DNA of 64,000 bases from Candidatus Helarchaeota archaeon (GTDB lineage: Archaea; Asgardarchaeota; Lokiarchaeia; Helarchaeales; RDOG01). The notes under the pieces were generated by a model. That model was not told the DNA's origin and ran no database searches. It saw only the letters and a list, made by a program, of their open reading frames with translations. This document shows, one piece after another, positions 1-9,648 of this stretch; the stretch's first letter is position 1, and every line of letters starts with the position of its first letter. The translations under genes were made by a program, and so were the position numbers. Where the stretch lies: positions 1 through 64,000 of the forward strand of contig JALGVI010000002.1 in assembly GCA_029838215.1 (NCBI GenBank), written 5' to 3'.

Positions 1-161
1 GGACAATAAAGCCAACAACGCAAACAAGTTAATTTACCCGTTTTTACCGTCAGGCATTTTTCTTCGTGGAGAATTGGGCAAAGTGTTCGCCACGATCCGG
101 TTTTTCCAGCTTCGCCTTCAGTGGGAAATGCCACAGATGAGATCGGTCGTTCTTCATCCAT
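1..161 (-). CDS. porD: 2-oxoacid:ferredoxin oxidoreductase delta subunit (4Fe-4S), N-terminal part, truncated by window edge
   Basis: Not in ORF track. Minus-strand ATG at 161 overlaps the stop of the gamma subunit (AATGGATGA). Translation MDEERPISSVAFPTEGEAGKTGSWRTLCPILHEEKCLTVKTGKLTCLRCWLYCP is PorD-like (GxTGxWR...P, CxxCWxxCP). Confidence 0.8.
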   Translation of the reverse strand, partial: MDEERPISSVAFPTEGEAGKTGSWRTLCPILHEEKCLTVKTGKLTCLRCWLYC

Positions 162-735
162 TATTTTCACCAAAATGCGTGATTTCGTGAGTACGGCGTG
201 CAGATTCAGCATTCTTTCCGCCATCTTTTGGAAATCGTTCCTGAATCACGGTCATGATTTGTTCGAGGGAAACAAGCTTTGTCGCCCTTATGACAGCCCC
301 GAGAATGGGTGTATTCACCACCAACAATCCCGCGGCATATAAATCTAAATCTTGAGCCACTCGAGTTGCATCAGCAGTTACAACCTTGTAACCATTAAAG
401 TGGAGTTCTTCAGGTGTCTTGGAGGAATTAAGTATAATAAGACCCTCCTTCTTAAGTCCAGCCGTAACGTTTACGTCCTTTAGAAGAGTCTCATCTAAAA
501 TGATAACGATATCGGGTTCTGTTACACTGGAACGGAGATAGATCTTGCCATCTGCAATTCTCGTCGATGCAGAAATGGGAGCACCACGCCTCTCAGCACC
601 AAACGTAGGTGAAATTGTAACGTATTTATCAGAATACGTAAAAGCAGCTTTTGCTAAAATTTGCGCGGCAGTAATGGCACCTTGTCCACCTCGACCGTGC
701 CAGCGAATTTCGATCAGATTTTTCATACGAACCAC
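154..735 (-). CDS. porC: 2-oxoacid:ferredoxin oxidoreductase gamma subunit
   Basis: IRWHGRGGQGAITAAQILAKAA...PTFGAERRGAP motif typical of POR/KOR gamma; followed by porD. Confidence 0.9.
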   Translation of the reverse strand: MVRMKNLIEIRWHGRGGQGAITAAQILAKAAFTYSDKYVTISPTFGAERRGAPISASTRIADGKIYLRSSVTEPDIVIILDETLLKDVNVTAGLKKEGLIILNSSKTPEELHFNGYKVVTADATRVAQDLDLYAAGLLVVNTPILGAVIRATKLVSLEQIMTVIQERFPKDGGKNAESARRTHEITHFGENNG

Positions 736-945
736 GTTTGTAGATATTTGTTTAAAACACGAGAAGAGTAATCAACAACTCTCGCAATACGTGATCTTGA
801 AATTTAAAGCCAATAATAAATTTTCCTATTTTTTATCGCAATAAATCAATTTGAAAAAAACGATTCTTAACGGAAGTTGAACAAAAAGAAATCATCTATA
901 AAACTTAAAAAAATAAAAACGTCCTTATTGAATTAGTGGATTATC

Positions 946-1659
946 ATGAATAAATTTCTTGTCATTGCCCATCGCGGAGCAAGTGGAACATCATTTGAAA
1001 ATTCGCCTTCTGCTTTCAAAAAAGCCATTGCATTGGGAGCGGAAATGATCGAAACAGATGTACAAATGACAAGTGATGGAGAATTAGTCTTAATGCACGA
1101 TAATTCACTTAAAAGATGCACGAATGTTTCGGGTAGGATTTCTAAACTAACACTTGCACGACTAAAAGACATAAAGCTTAAAAATGGAGAGGACATCTGG
1201 ACTGTTGAACGATTACTGGAAGAATCACGCGGCAAAATTCAGGTCAATCTCGAAATTAAAGCACGACATATAGAAGAGCGATTAATCAAACTCGTTAAAA
1301 AAATGGACTTGCGATCCCAAGTTCTATTCACGAACTTTAATTTTAAAAGCATTCAAAAGATCAAGCGACTTGATCCGACCTGTCGCGTGGGATTATTGAC
1401 GATATTCACCCTTCCGATAACGGCGAAAGCACTCTACTTGTCGAAACTTGTTCGAATTGGAGGGGAAGCACTCTGTCCGCAGCATGCAACAATTACTCGA
1501 AGTTTAATTCAGAAATGCCATGAAAATCGGTTGAAGGTTTTCACGTGGACAGTTAATGAAGTGGCTAGAATGAAAATGTGCAAGGAATTTGGGATTGATG
1601 GCATCATGACAGATCATCCCGAATTAGCCTTGTCATTAAGAAAAAGAGAGTCACGTTAA
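946..1659 (+). CDS. glycerophosphodiester phosphodiesterase (GDPD family)
   Basis: IAHRGASGTSFENSPSAFKKAIALGAEMIETDVQMTSDGELVLMHD: canonical GDPD motif; C-terminal V(F)TWTVNE and DGIMTDHP. Confidence 0.92.
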   Translation: MNKFLVIAHRGASGTSFENSPSAFKKAIALGAEMIETDVQMTSDGELVLMHDNSLKRCTNVSGRISKLTLARLKDIKLKNGEDIWTVERLLEESRGKIQVNLEIKARHIEERLIKLVKKMDLRSQVLFTNFNFKSIQKIKRLDPTCRVGLLTIFTLPITAKALYLSKLVRIGGEALCPQHATITRSLIQKCHENRLKVFTWTVNEVARMKMCKEFGIDGIMTDHPELALSLRKRESR

Positions 1660-1660
1660 T

Positions 1661-3154
1661 TTAATAGGTAGATTTGTCAGGAAGAAATATGTCATGTGGA
1701 TGTGTTTCTTTAGTTCCTGCTTGACTTATTCCGATGAATTTTGCTTTCTCCCACATTTCTTTTATCGTGCGTGCCCCGACATAGCCCATTGCAGCTTTCA
1801 ATCCACCAATGAATTCATGTAAGACGTCAGCAACCGTTCCCCTGAAAGGTACATAACCCTCAACGCCTTCGGTGATGTCTTTTGATGGTTGACTATATCG
1901 ATCTAAGGCAAACCTCCGCTGCCTTGCCGCTTCGGAACCCATTCCGTAATATTGCTTGTAATATCGTCCTTCAAATCCGATCAAGCGCCCAGGAGATTCT
2001 GACGTTCCTGCGAAGATATTTCCAATCATGACTGCACTTGCTCCCGCACTAATGGCCAATGCAACATCACCGGGATTCTTAATGCCGCCATCAGCGATGA
2101 TCGAAACATTTCCTCCAACTTCAGATAGGGCATCTGCACAATTAGCCGTAGCGAAGAGCGTGGGTGCTCCTGCACGCGTCACGACACTCGTGCTACAAAT
2201 TGAACCCGATCCAATCCCTGCCCTTAATCCAGCAATGCCATCTAATTTCGTCAAACAATCAATTGCTGCTTCGTACGTTCCGATATTTCCAACGATCATC
2301 GGGATTGCCAGTTGTTTCAGGAGCTTTTTCGTAGCAGAAAAGCAATTTTGGTTATGAAAATGAGATACATCGGTAATAATGACATCTGCCACTTTCGCAA
2401 GTGCCATAACCCGATCAGCGTCAAATGGAGATATCGCAGCACCGCACAAGAGGGAACCATCTTTTCCACGGCTTGCGTTTGGGAATTTACCTTTTAACAT
2501 TAAATCTTTCACGGTTATTAAGCCGATCAATCTTCCATCATCGGTAACGGGAAGCTTTTCAATGCGGTGTTTATGAAGCAATTTTATGGCTTCATCTATC
2601 GAGATATCCTTTGTTGCCGTCACGACATCTTTTGTCATGACATCTTTCACCAAGAGTTTCTCAGTATCTTCTGCAAAGCGGACATCCCTACCCGTCACGA
2701 TCCCTATTAAACGCCCCTTCTCAACAACTGGAAGCCCGTTTATGCTTTTCTGATTCATCACGTCCAAAGCCCTTGCCACGGGTTCATTTTGAGAGATCGT
2801 AATGACATCGGTAATGATGAAAGATTCTGCCCGTTTCACTTTTTTTACCATTTCTACCTGTTCATCAGTAGAGCAATTTCGATGGATGAACCCTAGACCA
2901 CCCTGTCTTGCAAGAGCAATCGCCATGTTAGTTTCTGTTACGGTATCCATTGGTGAGGAGATAAATGGAATTTGCAAGGACATGTGTTCGGTAAAATTTG
3001 TCATTATATCAACATCTTCAGGTTCAACAGACGTGAAACCGGGTAATAACAATACATCATTAAAGGTTGTTGCTACGTTGGCGTGAATTTTATCTCGAAA
3101 GTGAGTTTTTGGCATTTTCAATCCCTTGAAAGCAATTTTTAACAATATAATCAA
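1661..3154 (-). CDS. guaB: IMP dehydrogenase with CBS domains (start probably Met at ~3115)
   Basis: TFNDVLLLPGFTSVEPEDVD, two CBS domains, GIGSGSICSTSVVTRAGAPT catalytic Cys loop, YYGMGSEAA flap. Confidence 0.95.
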   Translation of the reverse strand: MIILLKIAFKGLKMPKTHFRDKIHANVATTFNDVLLLPGFTSVEPEDVDIMTNFTEHMSLQIPFISSPMDTVTETNMAIALARQGGLGFIHRNCSTDEQVEMVKKVKRAESFIITDVITISQNEPVARALDVMNQKSINGLPVVEKGRLIGIVTGRDVRFAEDTEKLLVKDVMTKDVVTATKDISIDEAIKLLHKHRIEKLPVTDDGRLIGLITVKDLMLKGKFPNASRGKDGSLLCGAAISPFDADRVMALAKVADVIITDVSHFHNQNCFSATKKLLKQLAIPMIVGNIGTYEAAIDCLTKLDGIAGLRAGIGSGSICSTSVVTRAGAPTLFATANCADALSEVGGNVSIIADGGIKNPGDVALAISAGASAVMIGNIFAGTSESPGRLIGFEGRYYKQYYGMGSEAARQRRFALDRYSQPSKDITEGVEGYVPFRGTVADVLHEFIGGLKAAMGYVGARTIKEMWEKAKFIGISQAGTKETHPHDIFLPDKSTY

Positions 3155-3535
3155 TAAGGCTTTTTAAAACTTCTGATGTTTTTTTTTCTAAAATGAAAAC
3201 GATACCGATTTTAAATTGCGATTTCAGTTCAAAATTCATGGACTTTAGAAAATGAAATTCATTCCTGATTTCCGAGCTCATTTTTTTCTTTGATTAAATT
3301 ACCAAAGATAATTTTTTTTGCAAATTTGCTAATTATTTAACAGGCTTTTCTTGACTTCTAACGTGACGTTAAACTTTTATGTTAAAACTTGCAATAAAAA
3401 ATTACTCCAAAAACAAAATCAGGGAAAAAAAAATTTGAGAGGTGAAGCAAGACTTTTGTCTTGCGGATGATCTTTACCAATTTTTTTCCTCGATTAGTTA
3501 GGAAAAATTAAAAAACACAAAATTGGTGAAAAACA

Positions 3536-3982
3536 ATGAGTGAAAAAGGCGGATCTTGGTTTTTTGGAATTATCATGATTTTAGCTGGTGCCCTTTTAGT
3601 CGTATTGGGAATTGCAGGTCCAATCGTTGGTCCTATTCTGGCAATAATCCCAGGATTTCAAACAGTTGCTACGAAGATTATCAATACGTTTTCAAGCGGT
3701 GCAGCAGGAATGATCACCAAAGGTGGTATGGCAGTTGTTTCAGGCATCGGATTGATTAAAGATGAAGAATGGGCTTTAGGTATGGCAATTCTTTTATTAG
3801 TCCTTGTTGTCGTTGATTCAATTAGCTATACAATCAGCTGGGCAATCACCGCAGCATTAGCAATGATGGCTCTTAATCCATTTGGTGCTATCGATCCTTT
3901 GGGCATTTTAAACGTCATTCTGTTCATTGTTGGTGTCGTAGGCATTGTCTACTTGATTCTAACGCGTGAACGGTACAGCTAA
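3536..3982 (+). CDS. small multi-pass membrane protein, hypothetical
   Basis: 148 aa with about four hydrophobic segments; own intergenic regions on both sides. Confidence 0.7.
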   Translation: MSEKGGSWFFGIIMILAGALLVVLGIAGPIVGPILAIIPGFQTVATKIINTFSSGAAGMITKGGMAVVSGIGLIKDEEWALGMAILLLVLVVVDSISYTISWAITAALAMMALNPFGAIDPLGILNVILFIVGVVGIVYLILTRERYS

Positions 3983-4029
3983 AACGGATTTTAACATCCA
4001 TTCTTTTATTTTTTTCTAATTTTATTTAG

Positions 4030-5106
4030 TTAATTCAACTGAAAAAGAAAAGGATATTCTGTTAGAGGATATAAATTTCCATTTTTGACTTGGTATGTAT
4101 CTTCAAGCCGAACTCCGCATTCATTTGGAATGTATATGCCAGGCTCGATCGTGAAAACGGCTCCATCAGGCATGGAAGGATCCTCAGAAAGAGGACTAAC
4201 AGCGGGTTTTTCGTGAACGTCGAGTCCAACGCCGTGTCCCAGGGAATGAATAAAATCATATCCTGCTTTGTTAATGATCGTGCGGGCAATGTAATCTAAT
4301 TCTTTGGGAGTTGTTGCATTCGTGAAACCATCTTCAGCCGCAATTTTTGCTTCTCTAACTAAATCATAAATTTTCTTTTGTCGTGAGGAAGGCTTTCCAA
4401 GGAATGCAGTCCGAGTCATGTCCATGCAGTAGCCCTCAAACGTTGCACCAATATCCATTATGATAAACTCATTTTCCTTGATTTTCCGATTTGAACAAGT
4501 GGCGTGGGGTAGTGCCGCATTTGATCCCGACGCGACGATGGTATCAAAAGCGACTTTTTGTGAACCCTGTTTTTTCATTTCATATTCAATCTCGGCAGCA
4601 ACTTCAAATTCAGTTATTCCCTCACGTAGTGCCAGAAAGCCTGCATTCATTGCACGATCAGTGATCCTTGCAGCCTCCTGTAATCGTGCAATTTCATTCG
4701 GAGTTTTAATCATTCTCATTTTGTTAATATCTTCAGAGATGTTTTCAAGCTTGACATGCTTGAATTTTTTTTCATAAACCTTGAATTCTTGGACTGTCAA
4801 ATACCCTTCTTCGATGGCAATGGTCTTGGGTTTCTGTTCTAAAATGTGTCGAGAAACAAATGTTGATATTTTTTCCTTCCCATCCATCAAAATAATTTCA
4901 AATTCAGAAGCCCTTTTGCTTGCGTCTTCGTGCTCTAGAGCAGGAACATACAACAGCTGCGTGTCAACCGTGATATAAGCATGTGCTGTTGCATGAGGCA
5001 TGTAATTCGTGAAATAAAAAATATTCTTTGGATTAGAAATAAAGGCATTACAATTCTTTTCAGTCAAAATCTTTTTCAATTCATCGAGATGAGGAATGCG
5101 CATCAC
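4030..5106 (-). CDS. M24 family Xaa-Pro peptidase
   Basis: Pita-bread fold metal motif MDIGATFEGYCMDMTRT, HSLGHGVGLDVHEKP, FTIEPGIYIP, GVRLEDT. Confidence 0.93.
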   Translation of the reverse strand: MMRIPHLDELKKILTEKNCNAFISNPKNIFYFTNYMPHATAHAYITVDTQLLYVPALEHEDASKRASEFEIILMDGKEKISTFVSRHILEQKPKTIAIEEGYLTVQEFKVYEKKFKHVKLENISEDINKMRMIKTPNEIARLQEAARITDRAMNAGFLALREGITEFEVAAEIEYEMKKQGSQKVAFDTIVASGSNAALPHATCSNRKIKENEFIIMDIGATFEGYCMDMTRTAFLGKPSSRQKKIYDLVREAKIAAEDGFTNATTPKELDYIARTIINKAGYDFIHSLGHGVGLDVHEKPAVSPLSEDPSMPDGAVFTIEPGIYIPNECGVRLEDTYQVKNGNLYPLTEYPFLFQLN

Positions 5107-5248
5107 GTCCTTGAAATTCCAACGTGTTGAGGAATTCTAACATGTAACTCAAGAAAGAAGTTAAAAATTGTAAACATATAGTTTTTAATATAAAAGTTTG
5201 TTTTTATTGAATTAAGAAAACATCAGAACAGCGACCAGCTGACCGACC

Positions 5249-6049
5249 ATGAACACGATAAAAAGTTTGTTTGATAAATTAATAAATTTTATAACAACAC
5301 CAATTAATTATATTTATGATAAAAAGCTTTGGCGGCAAATAAAGAATAAACCCTGTCCTCATCACGTGGGAATCATATTGGATGGAAACCGCAGATTTGC
5401 CCGAAGTGCTAATTTAGAAGTCTGGTTAGGTCATGAACTAGGAGCTCAAAAAGTCGAAGAAGTTCTAGCTTATTTATACGAATTGGGTATAAAAGTCGTT
5501 ACTCTTTATGCGTTTTCCACGGAGAATTTTCAGCGAAGAGCTGCTGAAGTGCAAAAAATCATGGAAATTGCAAAGCGCAAGTTTGCTGAGATCATGTCCA
5601 ACCCGATCATCCATAAATACAAGGTAAAAGTGAAGGCAATTGGGCGGACGAAACTCTTGCCCGAGGCAGTTCAGGAAACTATCCGTCAAGCAGAAACAAT
5701 AACTGAAAAATATTCCGACTTTCAATTGAATATTGCCATTGGATATGGCGGACGAACCGAAATCGTTGATTGTGTTAAAGAGATAACAAATAAAGCTCTC
5801 GAAGGCAAGATAAAACTCGATGAAATCTCGGAAGAGATGATCGGACAACACCTATACACGCGTGGAATCCCTGACCCCGACCTAATCATTCGCACGAGTG
5901 GTGAAGAGCGACTTTCGGGATTTCTACTATGGCAGAGTGCGTATTCCGAGTTATGTTTTCTGGAAGTCTATTGGCCTGAAATTAGAAAAATAGACATATG
6001 GAGAGCCATTAGAACATACCAACAACGAGAACGGCGACATGGAAAGTAA
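5249..6049 (+). CDS. uppS: cis-prenyltransferase (polyprenyl diphosphate synthase)
   Basis: HVGIILDGNRRFAR, YAFSTENFQR, NIAIGYGGRTEI, PDPDLIIRTSGEERLSGFLLWQSAYSELCF. Confidence 0.95.
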   Translation: MNTIKSLFDKLINFITTPINYIYDKKLWRQIKNKPCPHHVGIILDGNRRFARSANLEVWLGHELGAQKVEEVLAYLYELGIKVVTLYAFSTENFQRRAAEVQKIMEIAKRKFAEIMSNPIIHKYKVKVKAIGRTKLLPEAVQETIRQAETITEKYSDFQLNIAIGYGGRTEIVDCVKEITNKALEGKIKLDEISEEMIGQHLYTRGIPDPDLIIRTSGEERLSGFLLWQSAYSELCFLEVYWPEIRKIDIWRAIRTYQQRERRHGK

Positions 6050-6130
6050 TTATTAGCTTTTTTCTTGAAAAATATTCTCATAAAATCACACGTGTTACGT
6101 CCGTATTACTAAGAGATTTATGGTAAGCTG

Positions 6131-7360
6131 TTGATTTATAAGCGTGGTGAGCTTACCGTGAATTTAGGGAGTTCTAATACGCCATTTGTCCTGGTCTCGG
6201 CTTCAGACTTCATAAAGAAAATGAATAGGTTGAAATATCAAGAACAGGCAAAGGATCTACTCCAGAATTTTGCAAAAACGCAGGAATCATTTGTAAATAA
6301 GCAGGAGCTTTTTAATTTTCTTTCAATCATATCAGAAAGCATCTCTCTAAAACGTGGTCATGATAAAGTAATGCCAAAAGATACGAAGACTGCATTAGTT
6401 TTTTATTATACGCTTTCGCATTGTTCGAACATTGATAAATACATACAAGGGGACAAGACCATCATATACAAGCATGCAGAAGCAGATCCGGTTCTTCCAG
6501 AGGAAGTTCAGCTCACCCTTCCTGCTTTAAAACGGTTCAAAGTGATAAAAACACGACTCGCTTCCTTGTTAGACAAGCGCTCAATGGGAAAGCAGGAGGA
6601 GCTTGAAGCAAGCATATTGACATTGGCAAGACTTATTTCCCGCGAAAAAGAAATTTCAAGAAAGACACTTGACAGCAGTTATAATCTATTGCGAATCCTA
6701 TTGTTTCGGACACCTTTAGAAGAATTCGATGCCGCAAATGACTTTTTCCACCTACTAACATCCAGAAAACTCTTCAAAATGAACACGGTGAAGATCCAGA
6801 AAAAATTGGAAATCAGGTTCATGGATACATTTCATCATATAGAAGGAAAACGATTGGCAAAAGATAATATTTTTCCAACGCTTGAACTTGAAAGAATTGG
6901 CATCACGAAATATCCCATTAACACCCTTTTCGTCACGATGGCACAATTACACGGCTTGAGAAGGAATGTTGATCAGGTTACAGTAGATGACTATAATGAT
7001 GTCATGGAACATTTTGAACGCTTGTTGTCCAAGTTTGACTTCGAACGGCGTTATTACTCAATACGTCCATTTTGTTCAATGAAAAAATTGTATGAAAATG
7101 CGTTCAACTATGGTTTCAAGGATGATGCGAAGGAACTGATATTTCGAATCAGGCGATCGCTCACGAATTCAATGATAAACATTGTTGGTAAGCGAGAATT
7201 TCTCTTTTCGCACTCAAATTTAGTTGCAAAAATCATCACGAACATCGTCACGCTTTCTGCAATTGCCTCCTATCGGCGAATTGAGAACCATTCTGACATA
7301 ACGGTAAGAGACGTAAAGCAGGGAATCAGGGCTTTTTATTTTCTCTTAAGAGAACACTAG
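6131..7360 (+). CDS. hypothetical helical protein with repeated histone-fold/AAA-lid-like units
   Basis: 409-aa ORF; four segments with the same helix-(V/I)(T/S/P)xxD-helix pattern (see findings). Confidence 0.75.
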   Translation: MIYKRGELTVNLGSSNTPFVLVSASDFIKKMNRLKYQEQAKDLLQNFAKTQESFVNKQELFNFLSIISESISLKRGHDKVMPKDTKTALVFYYTLSHCSNIDKYIQGDKTIIYKHAEADPVLPEEVQLTLPALKRFKVIKTRLASLLDKRSMGKQEELEASILTLARLISREKEISRKTLDSSYNLLRILLFRTPLEEFDAANDFFHLLTSRKLFKMNTVKIQKKLEIRFMDTFHHIEGKRLAKDNIFPTLELERIGITKYPINTLFVTMAQLHGLRRNVDQVTVDDYNDVMEHFERLLSKFDFERRYYSIRPFCSMKKLYENAFNYGFKDDAKELIFRIRRSLTNSMINIVGKREFLFSHSNLVAKIITNIVTLSAIASYRRIENHSDITVRDVKQGIRAFYFLLREH

Positions 7361-8139
7361 GTCGGGAAGAAATCACTGCCCCCGAGTAGAATTCGGGACA
7401 TTTCAGCATAGAGTTTTTCCATTCCTTCACCCCTTAGGGAGCTTAGTGGAATGATCTCGTGTGTTTCACCTAATTCGTCTATCGAACGACAGAATTTAAC
7501 GGACATCTCCCTATATAAGCCCATTGATTGCAAGTTAATGTCATTCTCGAGTTTCATGAAATCGGTGGACCATTCCACGATTTTTTCAGTTTCTTCAGGC
7601 TCGATCAAGTCGGATTTTGCAAGAACGTGAATTTGTGGAACGAAAAAGCGATACTGCACGGAGGCACTCAATAGCAATGAAGATATGAAACCATTTGGAG
7701 TCCTACAAATGCTGGGATCGAGAAGAAAAACTATGCAACTACTGGTTAATTTCGGATCAACTGTCGTGACAAATGTCATTCCTGAACTTCGGTATGCGAA
7801 CACTTCCATCTGTCCGGGAATGTCAACCAGCACGTGATCGGGCTTGAGGCTTTCTATTTCTTCCTGAAGAGCAGGAGTTTGGGTAACTAGAAGATCCATC
7901 GATGCAATAAGCCCGCCATTTGGTCCCAAATTGTATTTCAGCATGATATCTTCGATGTTTATGTAGTCCCTACAATCCACGTTCGGGTCATATGGAAGCA
8001 CCTTGACGCCGGGATCTAAATTCACGGCGATCACGTTAGTGTCCTCGAAAGAATTGGTGTCAATCCACTCGAGCATTGCAGCAACCAGCGTGGATTTGCC
8101 GGAACCAGCTGTTCCTATGAAGTATGAATATATGGTCAT
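7357..8139 (-). CDS. GPN-loop GTPase (XAB1/Npa3 family)
   Basis: P-loop GTAGSGKST, GPNGG signature (YNLGPNGGLIASMD), DIPGQMEVF, AKSD. Confidence 0.95.
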   Translation of the reverse strand: MTIYSYFIGTAGSGKSTLVAAMLEWIDTNSFEDTNVIAVNLDPGVKVLPYDPNVDCRDYINIEDIMLKYNLGPNGGLIASMDLLVTQTPALQEEIESLKPDHVLVDIPGQMEVFAYRSSGMTFVTTVDPKLTSSCIVFLLDPSICRTPNGFISSLLLSASVQYRFFVPQIHVLAKSDLIEPEETEKIVEWSTDFMKLENDINLQSMGLYREMSVKFCRSIDELGETHEIIPLSSLRGEGMEKLYAEMSRILLGGSDFFPT

Positions 8140-9024
8140 TTAACTCACACATTTCATCTTATCTTTTGGAATAATCTCGCCACCACGGGCGACTATTTTC
8201 TTTTTCAACAAGTCCAAACCTTTATCAACCAACTCGGGAGCAATATCTTTCTTGCCGACCGCAGTCACCACGAATTCAATCACGATTCTCTTATGCATGG
8301 CCTTTACGAAAGTCTTCACCCAAATGCAATCTGACTTGGTAGAAATCTCAAGCCCCGTGTGAACATCGGTTTGATTAACTTCTTTCATCACTTCATCCGA
8401 AACTTCCGTGATTTCTGATTCTATAAACCCCTCAACAAAAAAACTTTTTTCGAGGTAAATGACATCTTCATCACTTTTTTCCTTGATGAGAGAGTCTACG
8501 GAACGTCTAAAAATGCTTTTCAACTCAGCGGGAACACCCGGAAGACAAATGATGCTCGTCGTCCCATTTAGATCCTTCAGCAACACACCCGGCGCGGCTC
8601 CAAGGTGGTTTTTAAGAGGAATTGCACCTTCAGGTAAAGTCGCCATTTTTTCGCGGTATTTTGTCATGATCGCTTCTTTTATAAGTCCTATCCGTTGTCC
8701 GAATTGATAACTGCGTTCGACCTGCTTGTATGCTTCTTCATTGATCTTTAACGGTAACTCGAGGGCTTCGGACACAGCACTCAACGTCATGTCATCAAAA
8801 GTAGAACCGAGCCCACCGCTTGTCATGATAAAATCAGGTGCTCGTGCAAGTGCTTCTCGAATCACTGATGCGATGAGTCTTAGGTCATCAGGAACAGTTG
8901 TGATTCGCGTTATCTGGCAAAATAATCGTTTCGTCAGGCGTCGTGCCATCCAGCGAGCATTAGTATTCACGATTCTACCATTTACCAATTCATTTCCAGT
9001 AAAGATTAATTCTACTTTTAACAT
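8140..9024 (-). CDS. CinA-like / molybdopterin-binding domain protein
   Basis: ELIFTGNELVNGRIVNTNARWMARRL ... TSGGLGSTFDDMT ... LPGVPAELKSIF are CinA MoCF_biosynth motifs; adjacent to GPN GTPase. Confidence 0.88.
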   Translation of the reverse strand: MLKVELIFTGNELVNGRIVNTNARWMARRLTKRLFCQITRITTVPDDLRLIASVIREALARAPDFIMTSGGLGSTFDDMTLSAVSEALELPLKINEEAYKQVERSYQFGQRIGLIKEAIMTKYREKMATLPEGAIPLKNHLGAAPGVLLKDLNGTTSIICLPGVPAELKSIFRRSVDSLIKEKSDEDVIYLEKSFFVEGFIESEITEVSDEVMKEVNQTDVHTGLEISTKSDCIWVKTFVKAMHKRIVIEFVVTAVGKKDIAPELVDKGLDLLKKKIVARGGEIIPKDKMKCVS

Positions 9025-9252
9025 GATTTTATAGTCCCATCCAAGTTAATTGCTCGTCCGAGTTCCATGAAAAGATAGAGAAAAGAGGTTAAAAAATCCT
9101 TCTAATCATGGAAATTTGACAGATCTTTCCTTTCTTTTTTTGTGGAAAATTTTAAAAATCTTTTTTTTTATTCTCTATCCCGATAGTACTTAATATTCAT
9201 GTTCATGATAGAAATTAAAGATTTTTCATTTAGAGTCAAAAAGGTGTAAGAA

Positions 9253-9648
9253 TTGGCGTTAGAAGTCATCCTCATGAGTGGAAGAACCATTGACCAGGGA
9301 GCTTCACTAGAAGGTGGCAAGCTCGGTGACCCTGCCATCCTCGGAACTGGCGTTGCCTTCATGGATCCGGAGGATTTGAAGGCTATTAACTTGATGACGG
9401 GTTCACCCGTGAAAGTATCCACCAATCATGGTGAAGTAATTGTTCGAGCAAGAGCATCCCCTGATGCCCCTCACAAAGGTATCGTTTTCATTCCGATGGG
9501 CATATATGCAAATGCCGTCATCGATCCGGGAACCGATGATACAGGAATGCCATCATACAAGAATATTCCCGCGCGTGTTGAACCCGCAGACGGAGGAATC
9601 GTATTGACACCCGCTGAAATGGCAAGAAAATTGGGTCAGGTGAAATAA
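9253..9648 (+). CDS. fwdD: tungsten/molybdenum formylmethanofuran dehydrogenase subunit D (TTG start)
   Basis: Molydopterin-dinucleotide-binding domain: SGRTIDQG...DLKAINLMTGSPVKVSTNHGEVIVRA...GIVFIPMGIYANAV; GGTG upstream of TTG. Confidence 0.88.
   Translation: MALEVILMSGRTIDQGASLEGGKLGDPAILGTGVAFMDPEDLKAINLMTGSPVKVSTNHGEVIVRARASPDAPHKGIVFIPMGIYANAVIDPGTDDTGMPSYKNIPARVEPADGGIVLTPAEMARKLGQVK

Noticed and set aside
3090-3281. 63-aa minus-strand ORF upstream of guaB
   Set aside because: Overlaps the guaB start out of frame and covers AT-rich leader; no motif.
4460-4777. Plus-strand 105-aa ORF antisense to the M24 peptidase
   Set aside because: Shadow ORF opposite a strongly conserved gene; composition is typical of antisense reading.
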